From: Candidatus Heimdallarchaeota archaeon
Lineage (GTDB): Archaea > Asgardarchaeota > Heimdallarchaeia > Heimdallarchaeales > Kariarchaeaceae
Length of the DNA: 13,991 nucleotides
Direction: 5' to 3'
Assembly: GCA_029882335.1 (NCBI GenBank)
Contig: JAOUKW010000066.1
Location: 1-13,991, forward strand
In this document: in pieces, positions 1 to 8,900 of the stretch
Layout: every line of letters begins with the position of its first letter
Numbering within the stretch: the first letter of the stretch is position 1
The notes under the pieces: generated by a model
Databases searched by the model: none
Seen by the model: the letters and a program-made list of their open reading frames with translations, nothing else
Told to the model about the DNA's origin: nothing
Translations under genes and position numbers: made by a program

Positions 1-321
1 TATCAGAAATTTAATTTTAAGAAAAATAAAGCCAATCAGGGTAACTTTATTTCTTCTGGTCTTTGGAGTTGGTCAAGACATCCAAACTACTTTGGTGAGA
101 TTGTGCTGTGGATAGGAATTACATTGATATCTATTTCTGTATTTTATGTGTGGCAGTGGATAGCATTAGTCTCACCAATTTTTGTTATACTATTACTTAC
201 ACAAATAAGTGGAATTCCAATTTTAGAAAAGAAAGCGGATGAGAAATGGGGAGATCAAGTTAGTTATCTTGAATATAAAGAAAAAACTTCCTTATTAGTT
301 ATCAAACCTCCAAGAAAATAA
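1..321 (+). CDS. DUF1295 / steroid 5-alpha-reductase-like membrane protein, C-terminal part (5' end outside window)
   Basis: The frame is open from base 1 to a TAA stop and gives the last 106 residues of a protein whose start lies outside the window. Near the beginning it shows the typical C-terminal signature of the DUF1295/ICMT-like membrane family: GLWSWSRHPNYFGEI, with the Arg-His-Pro-Asn-Tyr-Phe-Gly-Glu core. A hydrophobic stretch of about 40 residues follows (two membrane passes, through ILLLTQISGIPILEKKA), then a charged tail ending PPRK. Family members are polytopic membrane proteins of about 250-300 residues, many of unknown substrate, related to steroid 5-alpha-reductases and isoprenylcysteine methyltransferases. 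The conserved RHPNY motif is the family's cofactor-binding region. A GTG at 103 opens a shorter frame, but it would cut through this motif and is not a real start. The gene points toward the regulator on the opposite strand (convergent) and has no evident functional link to it. Confidence 0.85.
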   Translation, partial: YQKFNFKKNKANQGNFISSGLWSWSRHPNYFGEIVLWIGITLISISVFYVWQWIALVSPIFVILLLTQISGIPILEKKADEKWGDQVSYLEYKEKTSLLVIKPPRK

Positions 322-332
322 TTCTTGCTATA

Positions 333-339
333 TTTTTTT
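333..339 (+). terminator. oligo-T tract after the DUF1295 gene
   Basis: Seven consecutive T residues lie about a dozen bases after the stop codon, without a convincing hairpin before them. In archaea, U-rich tracts alone can end transcription, so this is a plausible terminator. In such AT-rich sequence a chance run is also possible. Confidence 0.4.
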
Positions 340-463
340 CAACTCTATGTAACCTAAAATGTCTACCTAATGATTAAGTAATACTCATATCCGCTAACCA
401 AGCTAATGGGTTATGCCAGTTTACAATCTTATGGTTGATCTATTTCTGAATAAATATAAAATC

Positions 464-480
464 AAATTTTAAATCATGAT
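464..480. repeat. 17-base direct repeat, left copy (flanks the regulator-methylase-helicase block)
   Basis: AAATTTTAAATCATGAT matches 9358-9374 (AAATTTTAAATTATGAT) at 16 of 17 positions in the same orientation. The copies lie immediately outside the three minus-strand genes, one just beyond the end of the regulator and the other upstream of the helicase. That placement is what an integration-site duplication would give. The left part is low-complexity and nearly self-complementary, so coincidence in AT-rich DNA is a real alternative. No integrase or transposase gene is visible. Confidence 0.4.
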
Positions 481-492
481 CAAGTTGGCCCA

Positions 493-834
493 TTACTTTC
501 TTTTGTTTAAAACATCACCTAGTAACTTGTACATTTGTTTTGAATAGTCAATCACAGCTTGTCTTCCCCTCTCAGTGATAATTAACATAGTTACAGGTTT
601 TGCATCGTCAAATGATTTTTCTGTTTCTACCAGCTGGGCAGCTTCCAGTTTTTTTAGATGAGAGGTTAGATTTCCAGAGGTTATATCTAAATTATTTCTA
701 ATGTCAACATATCTTGTCCAAGAACGATGGAGTAGAAATAATAAAATAGAAAATCTAATTGGAGAATGGATAATCTCATTTATTTCCATGGATGACTTCC
801 AAGGTTCATTCTCCTCACTCATATGATATAACAT
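493..834 (-). CDS. winged-helix DNA-binding transcriptional regulator (HTH_34 / ArsR-MarR-like)
   Basis: A 113-residue protein with one winged helix-turn-helix domain spanning about residues 17-92. It has a first helix IIHSPIRFSILLFLL, a helix-turn-helix with recognition helix ITSGNLTSHLKKLEAAQLVE (residues 51-70), and a wing containing VTMLIITERGRQAV. A C-terminal helix probably makes the dimer. This order and the phrase GNLTSHLKKLE fit the HTH_34 winged-helix family, small dimeric regulators common in archaea. No ligand or metal site is evident. It is on the same strand as the methylase and helicase but separated from the methylase by 248 bases with its own TATA-like box, so it is probably a separate transcript. 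The intergenic palindromes and repeats are candidate operators for it. The ATG at 834 is taken as the start; a second in-frame ATG (residue 5) would remove only four residues. Whether it regulates the neighbouring defence-like genes is inferred from position only. Confidence 0.85.
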   Translation of the reverse strand: MLYHMSEENEPWKSSMEINEIIHSPIRFSILLFLLHRSWTRYVDIRNNLDITSGNLTSHLKKLEAAQLVETEKSFDDAKPVTMLIITERGRQAVIDYSKQMYKLLGDVLNKRK

Positions 835-881
835 TCTTGAGATAATTTAAATGATTTACCTCTTATGTGTAAGGAAGCGAT

Positions 882-895
882 GTTTAATTTAAATA
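882..895 (-). promoter_or_regulatory. TATA-like box upstream of the winged-helix regulator
   Basis: On the minus strand the stretch reads as an A/T-only box of the form ATATTTAAATTAAA, about 50-60 bases before the regulator's ATG. An archaeal TATA box sits about 26 bases before the transcription start, so this would leave a leader of roughly 25-30 bases. The call rests only on composition and spacing. Confidence 0.35.
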
Positions 896-921
896 TCTGC
901 ATTCTACTCCGTAATGGAATT

Positions 922-1051
922 GAATGAATATATTAGAATCAGTGATATAATTTGTGTTGTTAATTAATATATTATTATGGTATAATGATTTCAGGGATGT
1001 AAAATTCAAGTTATAGAATGAATATATTCTAGAATGAAGAAGTGGAATGAA
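922..1051. repeat. four GAATGAA direct repeats with overlapping palindromes between methylase and regulator
   Basis: GAATGAA occurs at 922-928, 1016-1022, 1032-1038 and 1045-1051. The first two copies extend to a perfect 13-base repeat GAATGAATATATT (922-934 and 1016-1028). The 10-base palindrome GAATATATTC occupies 1020-1029 and overlaps the palindrome TTCTAGAA at 1027-1034. The cluster fills much of the 248-base gap after the methylase stop and upstream of the regulator gene. Clustered repeats and palindromes in such a gap suggest binding sites for a dimeric protein such as the neighbouring winged-helix regulator. GAATATATTC also occurs at 9483-9492, at the head of the ketoacyl synthase frame. 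Confidence 0.5.
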
Positions 1052-1082
1052 CGAATAAATAATATCAATTCAAAACTACAAA

Positions 1083-4000
1083 TTAATTATTATCAAAGAA
1101 TTCGTCTAGTTTCTGATTATTAGATTGATTTATATTTGAATCAGATGATATTGATTTGTTAGGATATTCCTTGTTATAGGAATCAAAATTGAAATCAGTT
1201 GGATTATATATTCTATTAATTCGATTTGCATACTCCATACATTTATCCCATGCATCTTCCTCAGTTATTTTCAATTGCCAATCAAGAAAACGAGGTCCAA
1301 GTTGTTCCTGTATGTGACTCGGGAATTGCCAATCTTCATCAATGAAGCTATCAATACCAACTTCAAGGAGTCTCTCATAGGCATATACTGATAGTGTTGT
1401 TAGTCTTAATTCATCTGGATATTCTCTATCAACTCTCCAAAAACCAACAGGATCTGTTTTATCATGCAGTACTATCTGAGTAAATTCTTCAAGAGTAAGA
1501 TCATACAAATACGCGGCTACAGCATTTAAAATTACATTATATCTTTTTACTTCATGCATAGTTAATGCCCAATGTTTCAAAGGTATGTATCTATCTAATT
1601 TTGATCTATCTTTTAATATTCTAGACGCGAATACTGGTCCATTTAAGTAATATGAGTGAAGTAAATTCATCAATTTAGGCTTTATCGAATGAAATTTAAC
1701 AGGATCAGCCATTGGAAGATGCATGATTACATTCAAAGTCAGGTTAATACCAACTAGATTCCTACGTGTTGCAAAGTCGAATACTAATGAATTGAAAATT
1801 ATTATAGCAAATAAATTTTCTATTTGATCATCATTAAATTCCAAAACAGGGGTAGCATTAATTGCGGGATAATTTGGAATGATATTACTAATGAATGTTC
1901 TTTTATTTGTAGCATTGGATACATGACGGAATACAATCTTTGGTTCCATTGGGTGTCTTCCATTTCTGAATATTCTTGGTTTGGCATCTTCAATATTCAT
2001 GTAGAATTGACAAGTAATTTTTTTCCTATCAAGTGGAGCAGGTTCATATACTGCTCTGTTACCAGCACCTGAGATATAATCTTGAGCAGCAAAATTACCA
2101 ATATCAATTGATCTACCTTGGTAGACAGGTAAGAGATAGGTCATTTTACCATCTCTGTGATAAGGTATTATTCCAAAATCGATGAAATCGGGATGATCCT
2201 TAAATTTTGATTTATCAAGAGAGTTAAATGGAATTAATAATCCATCTTGAGCAGCTTTGGTAAAATCATACTCACGTATATAACCTAAATTCCACTTTCC
2301 TCTAAAATCTCTCTCAATAGGCGTTCCATTATTATAAAGTTTCATCAAAATTGCTAAGTCTAATTTATTTGTAACTTCAACAAATGCCGAATACTCTGGG
2401 GAAAAACGTTTAATGTCATTTACAGAAAGTTTTAGTAAGTTGTTTGGATTTAAATTTTCCCAACTATCCAAATCATCCTGCATAAAAGCACAATTGACGA
2501 TGTCTGTTGTTAATCCTCTTTCATAACATAATATTACAAATTTATAACTAGAATGAATTGGAAAAATTTTTTTTCTGTTATGAAATACAAATAATAATTC
2601 TAAATTGGATTTTGTTAAAAGTAATTCTCTTAGCTCTTTGGTTCCTGCATCTGCATAAATTCCACTTGGGATTATTAATCCAACTCTACCCTTTTCATTT
2701 GATAAATAATAACTCAATTCAGTAAATAATTTATAAGTATTAGAATCAGCAATTCCTTGATACCTATACGGACTAGTTGAAGCTAAATTACCCAAATTGT
2801 ACACATCACCTTCTCTTTGTTTTTTCCATAAATTGTTTATACTCTCATTACCAAGATCGTATGGCAAACTACTATAGGAAACAAAATTACTCATAGCTTT
2901 AAAATATGCTTGATAATCAATCCATTCTTTTTCAGCACGAGGTTGGTTTTTAAAGATTAATTTTTGAGCTTTTAATGCATCTTGCTTTCCATATGTTCGA
3001 TATATAGGGTCGTAATTGGAAAAAAATTCCTTTGAATTTGGCTTAGACACCTCCCACGGTGGATTTCCGATTACAGCATCAAATCCAGGTCTTTCTTTAA
3101 AATAAACATTAGGATATTCCAGTTCCCAATGGAAGAATTTCAATTTTTGTGCTAAATCATTAATGCGTTTTCTTTCTTCTACAGTGGCATTAATGCCAAA
3201 TTGAATTGGACTTTTGAAGGATTGTTTGAATTTAATCTCTGATCCACAAATTGGTTCATCTATATTTTGGATGATTGGTAAAAACCATAGAGACATCCAC
3301 CAATTACATTGAAAACTAAATGATTTATACTCTTCTGATGATAGATAATTTTCATAATTTTCTCTCAACCATGTTTCACTTTTCTGCCTTTGTTTGAATT
3401 TCTTCGCAGCATTGTATTTCTCCATTAGTAGTGCCTTGTTTTTAGATACTTTGCTATAATAATTATCCAATGTATCAAAATCCTTCGAATTTATTTTCTC
3501 TTTTAATAGTTTTAAAGCCAGTTTTCTTTCTTCAATAAGTATCTTAAGATCTGTTCGAGCATAATGGTTCACTTGAACGGGTTTATGGTCATAATCACCA
3601 GTTTTTCTATTAAAAGCCGCAATAGGGAAATTATATGCATCTTTAAGCCATGTTCCAATAAGTGAGTTTCCCACTTTTAATTTATGGTCTAAAAATTTGA
3701 ATTGTATTTTATAATCCATTGTTTCTAACCATAGGGATAATTTTGCCATTTCAACTGCAAATAAATTAAAATCAACTCCATAAATGCAATCTTCAACTAT
3801 TATCCGTTTTAATCGATTAATTATATTTTGTTGTACCTTCATAGAATCTGAAAAATTGGGAAGTTCATCAAGTAATACAGTATTATATAAATAAATTTCA
3901 ATTGAATTATTTTTGTATTGAATTAAATTATAGTATGATATACTTTCAAACATCATTTTGGCTAAATATCTAGTTGCACCAACAAGAAAACTACCAGACC

Positions 4001-5903
4001 CCATTGCTGGATCAATAATGTTCAGTTCTAGAATTTCTAAGGGTAATTTAATAATTCTATTTCCTTTATCATTTAATTTGTAAATTAATGGTTCAAGGAT
4101 TCTTTCTACAGTAGGATATACTAGTCTAGGTCTTGTATAATACGTACCTGAACCTTTTCTTGATCCATTCCATGTAGTTAGAAATAGTTTACCAGGTCGA
4201 TAAATTGATAATAATATTTCCTCTATTTTTTGATTAATTTTATTTATATTGCTCTTTTGAACCAGTTTAGCAGAAATGACCATTCTAGATATTATGTTTC
4301 TAACTCTTGTATTAATGATATCATCTTCAATCTGTAACGAAGATATGCCTAGACTTGGATCATCAATATTTTTTGATTCTTGTTGCAAGGTTTTTGCTAA
4401 ATTTCCAAGTTCTTTATCATTCATACCTTCTAATCGACGTAATGAAAATGCAAATTCACTACCAAGATTAACAATTACCATTGCTTCATCTTCTGGGGAA
4501 ACATACCTTATTTGATAATCTAATAATCCCTCGTATATCATTCCTACATATTCCGTTCTAAGTTCAGAAAAATCGATTTTCCCCGTTGAGATAATCGATG
4601 ATCTGCCACTTTTTATTTTAATTTTTGATGTTTTTAACTTTCTCATTATCTGTAATATTTCGTAATCTGAAATTAGCCAATCATCTGATTCAAATACGGA
4701 CAGCACTCGAGAAACAGGATCATTGGAATCTGAGTCACCAGCTAGGAATAAATTACCCTCATATGATGGGACATCTAAGAAATCATCAAATGGTGATCCA
4801 TGATAAATTAAATCAAATAAACTAATTATTCGAGACCAAGCTTGAAAATTATCATCCAATTGTTCACCGAGCTCTTGATTTGCATTTTCCAAATTTACAT
4901 ATAATTGTTCTAAAGAATAAGAATCCCTGTAATATATGTCATTTACAGGTAGTAAACCTCTGGCTTCAGCATATAATATAACAACAAATCGCATTAATAT
5001 CCTAATTGCAGCCTGATAAATAGCCTCTAATTTCGTCGGTATAATTAATTCTCCAGTATGTTTTTCACCCAGTGAAGCCTCTATTAATTTCTGTGAGGTT
5101 TCAACAGTTCCTGAATGACCTTCTAAGAATATTTCAATTGCCTCTCTTGCTTGAGTTCCAATAACAGATGACAATTCTGCCTGTTTATCCCTACTTTGAT
5201 TGACAATATCAATTAAATCGAATTTACCTTTTCTTTCAGATAGAATTGAAATAAAGGAAGATATTAGGTGCAAACTCACTATTTTATATTCAAACCACAT
5301 GTCTGCATCCCATTCTATCCAAGCGTCATGATCCTCTCCTGCAAATATTAAACGGAATTGCTCTCCATTTGTATATATTCCTAGTCTTATCTTGGACAAT
5401 CTTAACATACGCGAAAATTCTGCCTGATTAAATCTAGAATTACCTATACCAAGTCTTTGTTTTGATTCTGTCAGATAAATGAGTATTTTTGTTTCATTTA
5501 ATGTGATTGTTGAACCGTTTAAATTAAGAGGTACCATGCAAATTGAGTTAAAGTTTGTTAAGAGTTCATTATCAGTATCTATCAAGTCATACATCTTAAA
5601 ATTATAATTATCAAAGGATTTCAAATTGCTCCATCTAAAGGTGAATTCTTTTGGTAATTTAATTTGTTCAAGTAAAGCTAATATCCAATCTCTCCTCCTA
5701 GAATTGTATAATTTATGATCTATTAAATCCAAACTACCTTTAAATAATTGATAATGATTTCGCAAATCTTCATAAACAAAATCCTTTAGATTTGTTGGTC
5801 CATTTGGAAAAACTTCTTCTAAAACTGGTTGAGATATGAATAATCCCTCTTGACTAACCTCATTCCACCATTGATTTTTATTTATTTCTTCAATCATATT
5901 CAA
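1083..5903 (-). CDS. drmMI-like: giant Eco57I-type adenine-specific DNA methyltransferase, DrmMI-like (class 1 DISARM)
   Basis: A 1606-residue class I SAM-dependent DNA methylase, predicted to methylate adenine N6. Visible parts in order: an N-terminal region with a restriction-endonuclease-like look (about 115-200, ending RLGIYTNGEQFRLIFAG at 173-188); a helical region (about 200-560); the entry motif GSGTYYTRPRLVYPTVERIL (584-603); the SAM-binding loop DPAMGSGSFLVGATRYLA (631-648); YGVDFNLFAVEMAKLSLWLE (708-727); GNSLIG (745-750); and the catalytic loop FDAVIGNPPWEV (941-952) with the adenine-binding NPPW. The C-terminal half carries a putative target-recognition domain (about 1195-1400) and an end region with GFWRVDREYPDELR (1487-1500), which I associate with DrmMI. 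BREX PglX and type IIG enzymes share the core, so DrmMI is the best but not the only assignment. It starts directly after the helicase stop codon. TTG at 5903 lies 8 bases after a GGGGG Shine-Dalgarno-like run; an ATG at 5897 is the alternative start. No frameshift or missing catalytic residue was seen. Confidence 0.88.
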   Translation of the reverse strand: MNMIEEINKNQWWNEVSQEGLFISQPVLEEVFPNGPTNLKDFVYEDLRNHYQLFKGSLDLIDHKLYNSRRRDWILALLEQIKLPKEFTFRWSNLKSFDNYNFKMYDLIDTDNELLTNFNSICMVPLNLNGSTITLNETKILIYLTESKQRLGIGNSRFNQAEFSRMLRLSKIRLGIYTNGEQFRLIFAGEDHDAWIEWDADMWFEYKIVSLHLISSFISILSERKGKFDLIDIVNQSRDKQAELSSVIGTQAREAIEIFLEGHSGTVETSQKLIEASLGEKHTGELIIPTKLEAIYQAAIRILMRFVVILYAEARGLLPVNDIYYRDSYSLEQLYVNLENANQELGEQLDDNFQAWSRIISLFDLIYHGSPFDDFLDVPSYEGNLFLAGDSDSNDPVSRVLSVFESDDWLISDYEILQIMRKLKTSKIKIKSGRSSIISTGKIDFSELRTEYVGMIYEGLLDYQIRYVSPEDEAMVIVNLGSEFAFSLRRLEGMNDKELGNLAKTLQQESKNIDDPSLGISSLQIEDDIINTRVRNIISRMVISAKLVQKSNINKINQKIEEILLSIYRPGKLFLTTWNGSRKGSGTYYTRPRLVYPTVERILEPLIYKLNDKGNRIIKLPLEILELNIIDPAMGSGSFLVGATRYLAKMMFESISYYNLIQYKNNSIEIYLYNTVLLDELPNFSDSMKVQQNIINRLKRIIVEDCIYGVDFNLFAVEMAKLSLWLETMDYKIQFKFLDHKLKVGNSLIGTWLKDAYNFPIAAFNRKTGDYDHKPVQVNHYARTDLKILIEERKLALKLLKEKINSKDFDTLDNYYSKVSKNKALLMEKYNAAKKFKQRQKSETWLRENYENYLSSEEYKSFSFQCNWWMSLWFLPIIQNIDEPICGSEIKFKQSFKSPIQFGINATVEERKRINDLAQKLKFFHWELEYPNVYFKERPGFDAVIGNPPWEVSKPNSKEFFSNYDPIYRTYGKQDALKAQKLIFKNQPRAEKEWIDYQAYFKAMSNFVSYSSLPYDLGNESINNLWKKQREGDVYNLGNLASTSPYRYQGIADSNTYKLFTELSYYLSNEKGRVGLIIPSGIYADAGTKELRELLLTKSNLELLFVFHNRKKIFPIHSSYKFVILCYERGLTTDIVNCAFMQDDLDSWENLNPNNLLKLSVNDIKRFSPEYSAFVEVTNKLDLAILMKLYNNGTPIERDFRGKWNLGYIREYDFTKAAQDGLLIPFNSLDKSKFKDHPDFIDFGIIPYHRDGKMTYLLPVYQGRSIDIGNFAAQDYISGAGNRAVYEPAPLDRKKITCQFYMNIEDAKPRIFRNGRHPMEPKIVFRHVSNATNKRTFISNIIPNYPAINATPVLEFNDDQIENLFAIIIFNSLVFDFATRRNLVGINLTLNVIMHLPMADPVKFHSIKPKLMNLLHSYYLNGPVFASRILKDRSKLDRYIPLKHWALTMHEVKRYNVILNAVAAYLYDLTLEEFTQIVLHDKTDPVGFWRVDREYPDELRLTTLSVYAYERLLEVGIDSFIDEDWQFPSHIQEQLGPRFLDWQLKITEEDAWDKCMEYANRINRIYNPTDFNFDSYNKEYPNKSISSDSNINQSNNQKLDEFFDNN

Positions 5904-8900
5904 TTAGATTTCCCCCAATTCTGCTATATTTAGATGGAATAAAACACTGACTGGATGGAATTCAATGGAATCTTTTGATGAATATCGTTTAGGTAGAATT
6001 TCATTAATCATCTTCTCATGGTCTAGTGTAATAATTTCAAGAATGGAATTCAAATTATCTTCGTATTTGTTTCTCCAATTGGTATCATTAATTTTTGATT
6101 CTAAATCCGAAAGTTCTTTAGCTCTGTATTTATGTAATTCATGGACAAGATTATTTTTCTTGAACAATATTTTTTTCTGTTCAATTTGATTTAGGAGATC
6201 TCTATAACCTTTATCCGATTTTTGAGAAATAATATCATTTTTTGCTCTTTCAAAACTTTCTCTTTCCTTTTGAAGTTCTATATTTAATATATTTGGGAGG
6301 TCTTTATTTATTCTATTGACTTCCTCCTGTTTTGTTATATCCAATACTTTTATCAATTTATTTTTGTGTATAGTCCATAATTTCCGGCAAAATGAAACAT
6401 ATTCCATTTGCAAATGAATATTATTACAATCTTTTTTTACGGCTTCAATTATATTATTAGTAGACTGAATAGGGTTGAGTGAATCTTCATTAATTTCAAA
6501 AAAATAAGAGTGAAATTCTGAATGAAAAGTCTCTCCCAATTCATTTCGTATGGTAAAAATAATGTTTATCTCAAGTAAATGACTAGGATAGAATTTATTC
6601 TCTTTAATTTTCCATTTTGAAATACCATTTTGATGAAACATTTCATTCCAAAGTAATTTTTTCATTGAATTTAGTGATTTTAGCATAAATGGATGACTTA
6701 TGGTAATAAATTGTTTGTTTGAATGATTTAAAAAGATCTCCCTGCCAAATTCATTTTGCATTAGATCTTTGTAATCAAAAGCCAGAATTGGTAATTTATC
6801 ATTTACTGGTCTAAACGTATTTTCTACCAATTTTTCCCACGTTCTTGGAATTTTTCTGATTAACAACTGGGTTGGAGATATCATCTCAATCTTTCCTCCT
6901 GATTGTTCAAATGTGGTAATAAATAAATTTGCTATTGCCTCTGATGTTATTCCTAATTCTACTAATGAATGAGCATAATCATTACGTACAAGCCTACTTT
7001 CATTATTTCTCTTTTCTTTGTCAGTTGTATACATTTCATCATTATTTTGCAGAGCTTCAATATTGTAAGTTGTATAATTTTGATTTTCAAAATGATTTTG
7101 AATGATATTTTCTAATATTTCTCCTATACTGCCCAGACCATCTACACTAGTGCTTATTTTTGTTGCTACTCTAGATAGTAGATGAATATCTTTGTTTTGG
7201 GTGGAGTTAAAATGAAAGAGATGTACATCTCTAGTTTGCCCATGTCTATCGATCCTTCCATTTCTTTGTTCTAATTTAAATGGATTCCAAGGTATATCGT
7301 AATGAATTATATATCTACACATGTTTTGCAGATTTAATCCTTCAGATGCTGTATCTGTGGAAATTAATATCTTTAATCTCGAATTTATATCATTAAAATC
7401 TTTTGCCAACAAATTTTGATCCAATTGTTTTGAAGTTTCAGATAATGTTTCAACTTCTGATGAGGTAAGTTTCATTTTATCACGGAGTGTATTGAAAATA
7501 TATGTCTGTGTGTAGGTATTGTCAGTATATATCAGTACTCTCTCATCTTCTTTGAATTCACCATTTGTCATTAGATGGTTGTTAATCCATTTTTCTAATG
7601 AGATAATTTTTGAATCATGCATACTAAACTGTAAATCTTTATTCTCAATTTCAAGAATTTCTTTACCGAATCCAGATGATGTCAACATATTTGAAATTGT
7701 ATTTCTGATATTTTTTATTTTCTGGTTTTCTGATGTATTTAAGGCATATAACCTGATTGCTAATGATAATGCTGTATGTTCATATCTTTCTCTTTGTTCA
7801 TCCAATAATTCCACATCAATGGTTCTATTAATCGCGATTAAAACTTCGTTATAAGTAATTATTGGTGTTTTTTCATTAATATCTTTTTTATTTAGTGATT
7901 GTATGTGAATCCACCATGAATATGCAAATGCATAGGGTGAGGATAATAATCGTTTGATTAAAAGTATGAAAATAAAATTATGTACTCGAACTAGCTTATC
8001 ATCTGAATGACAATCGTGTAATACTCTCCTATATTGATAAATCAAGGAATAAAATTCTCTCTCCCAATTTTGAAGTTTTAGATTGATAGTATCCACCTTT
8101 CTAGTACTAAAATATAAATTACCCTTTGTATCAATTAATTCCGATTTTAAACGTCTTATTACAACATTCTGAATATGTAACCTCATTTGGTCATTAATAT
8201 ATAGAGATGTACGAAATTTAACCGGATCAAGTAACTCCAAAAGACCTGTATAAGATTCAATTCGTCCATTATGTGGTGTGGCAGTTAAAAATAAACGATG
8301 CTCAAACCACTTCGACACTTTTTTCAGCATTTTTATTCTTGAATTCTCTGTATCAAAGGCCGTAGGTGAGAAATGGTGTGCTTCATCAACAATTAATAAA
8401 TTCCATACTGGTCTTGTTGTATTTGCCCTAACTCTTGCTGATAATTCAAATTTGTTAATCACATCGATTTGTTTTAAATAATCCATAGAAGTGATTATTT
8501 TAGGTATTGTTCTCCATGGATTTGTATCAATTCCCAACCTATTTTTTATTTTAATTACTTCATTTTTATCTAAAATGGTAAATTTAAGGTTGAATTTATC
8601 ATTCATTTCATTTTTCCATTGATATTGGAGAGGTGAAGGACATATAATTAAAATTTTTCTAAATTTACGTTGATGTATCAGTTCAGTTGTAATTAATCCT
8701 GCTTGAATTGTTTTACCCATTCCAACCCCATCTGCTAATAATAATCGAACTCTATGCATATTCATTGCTTTGATTAGAGGAACTAATTGATAATCTTCAA
8801 TTTTGATTGCTGATCTCCATGGGCTAAATATTCGAGTAAATGTGGAAGAATTTGTTTCTCTGAAATTTTTTGTATTATAAAATTGACTAAGGGAAGACCA

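Noticed and set aside
404..421. Short hairpin TAACC...GGTTA between the DUF1295 gene and the regulator
   Set aside because: The stem is only five base pairs with a large loop and no T tract after it on either strand, so it is not a convincing terminator or RNA element.
379..441. Minus-strand stretch of about 21 codons containing VNWHNPLAWLAD, which reads like the end of a protein
   Set aside because: It is bounded by stops, has no start, and I cannot tie it to a transposase or other family with confidence; it could be a remnant but is too short to call.
1824..2072. Plus-strand open frame of 82 codons opposite the methylase gene
   Set aside because: It lies wholly inside the antisense of the methylase coding region with no independent signals; other frames at 4276-4515, 4625-4825, 5965-6189, 7519-7854 and 8278-8481 are rejected for the same reason.
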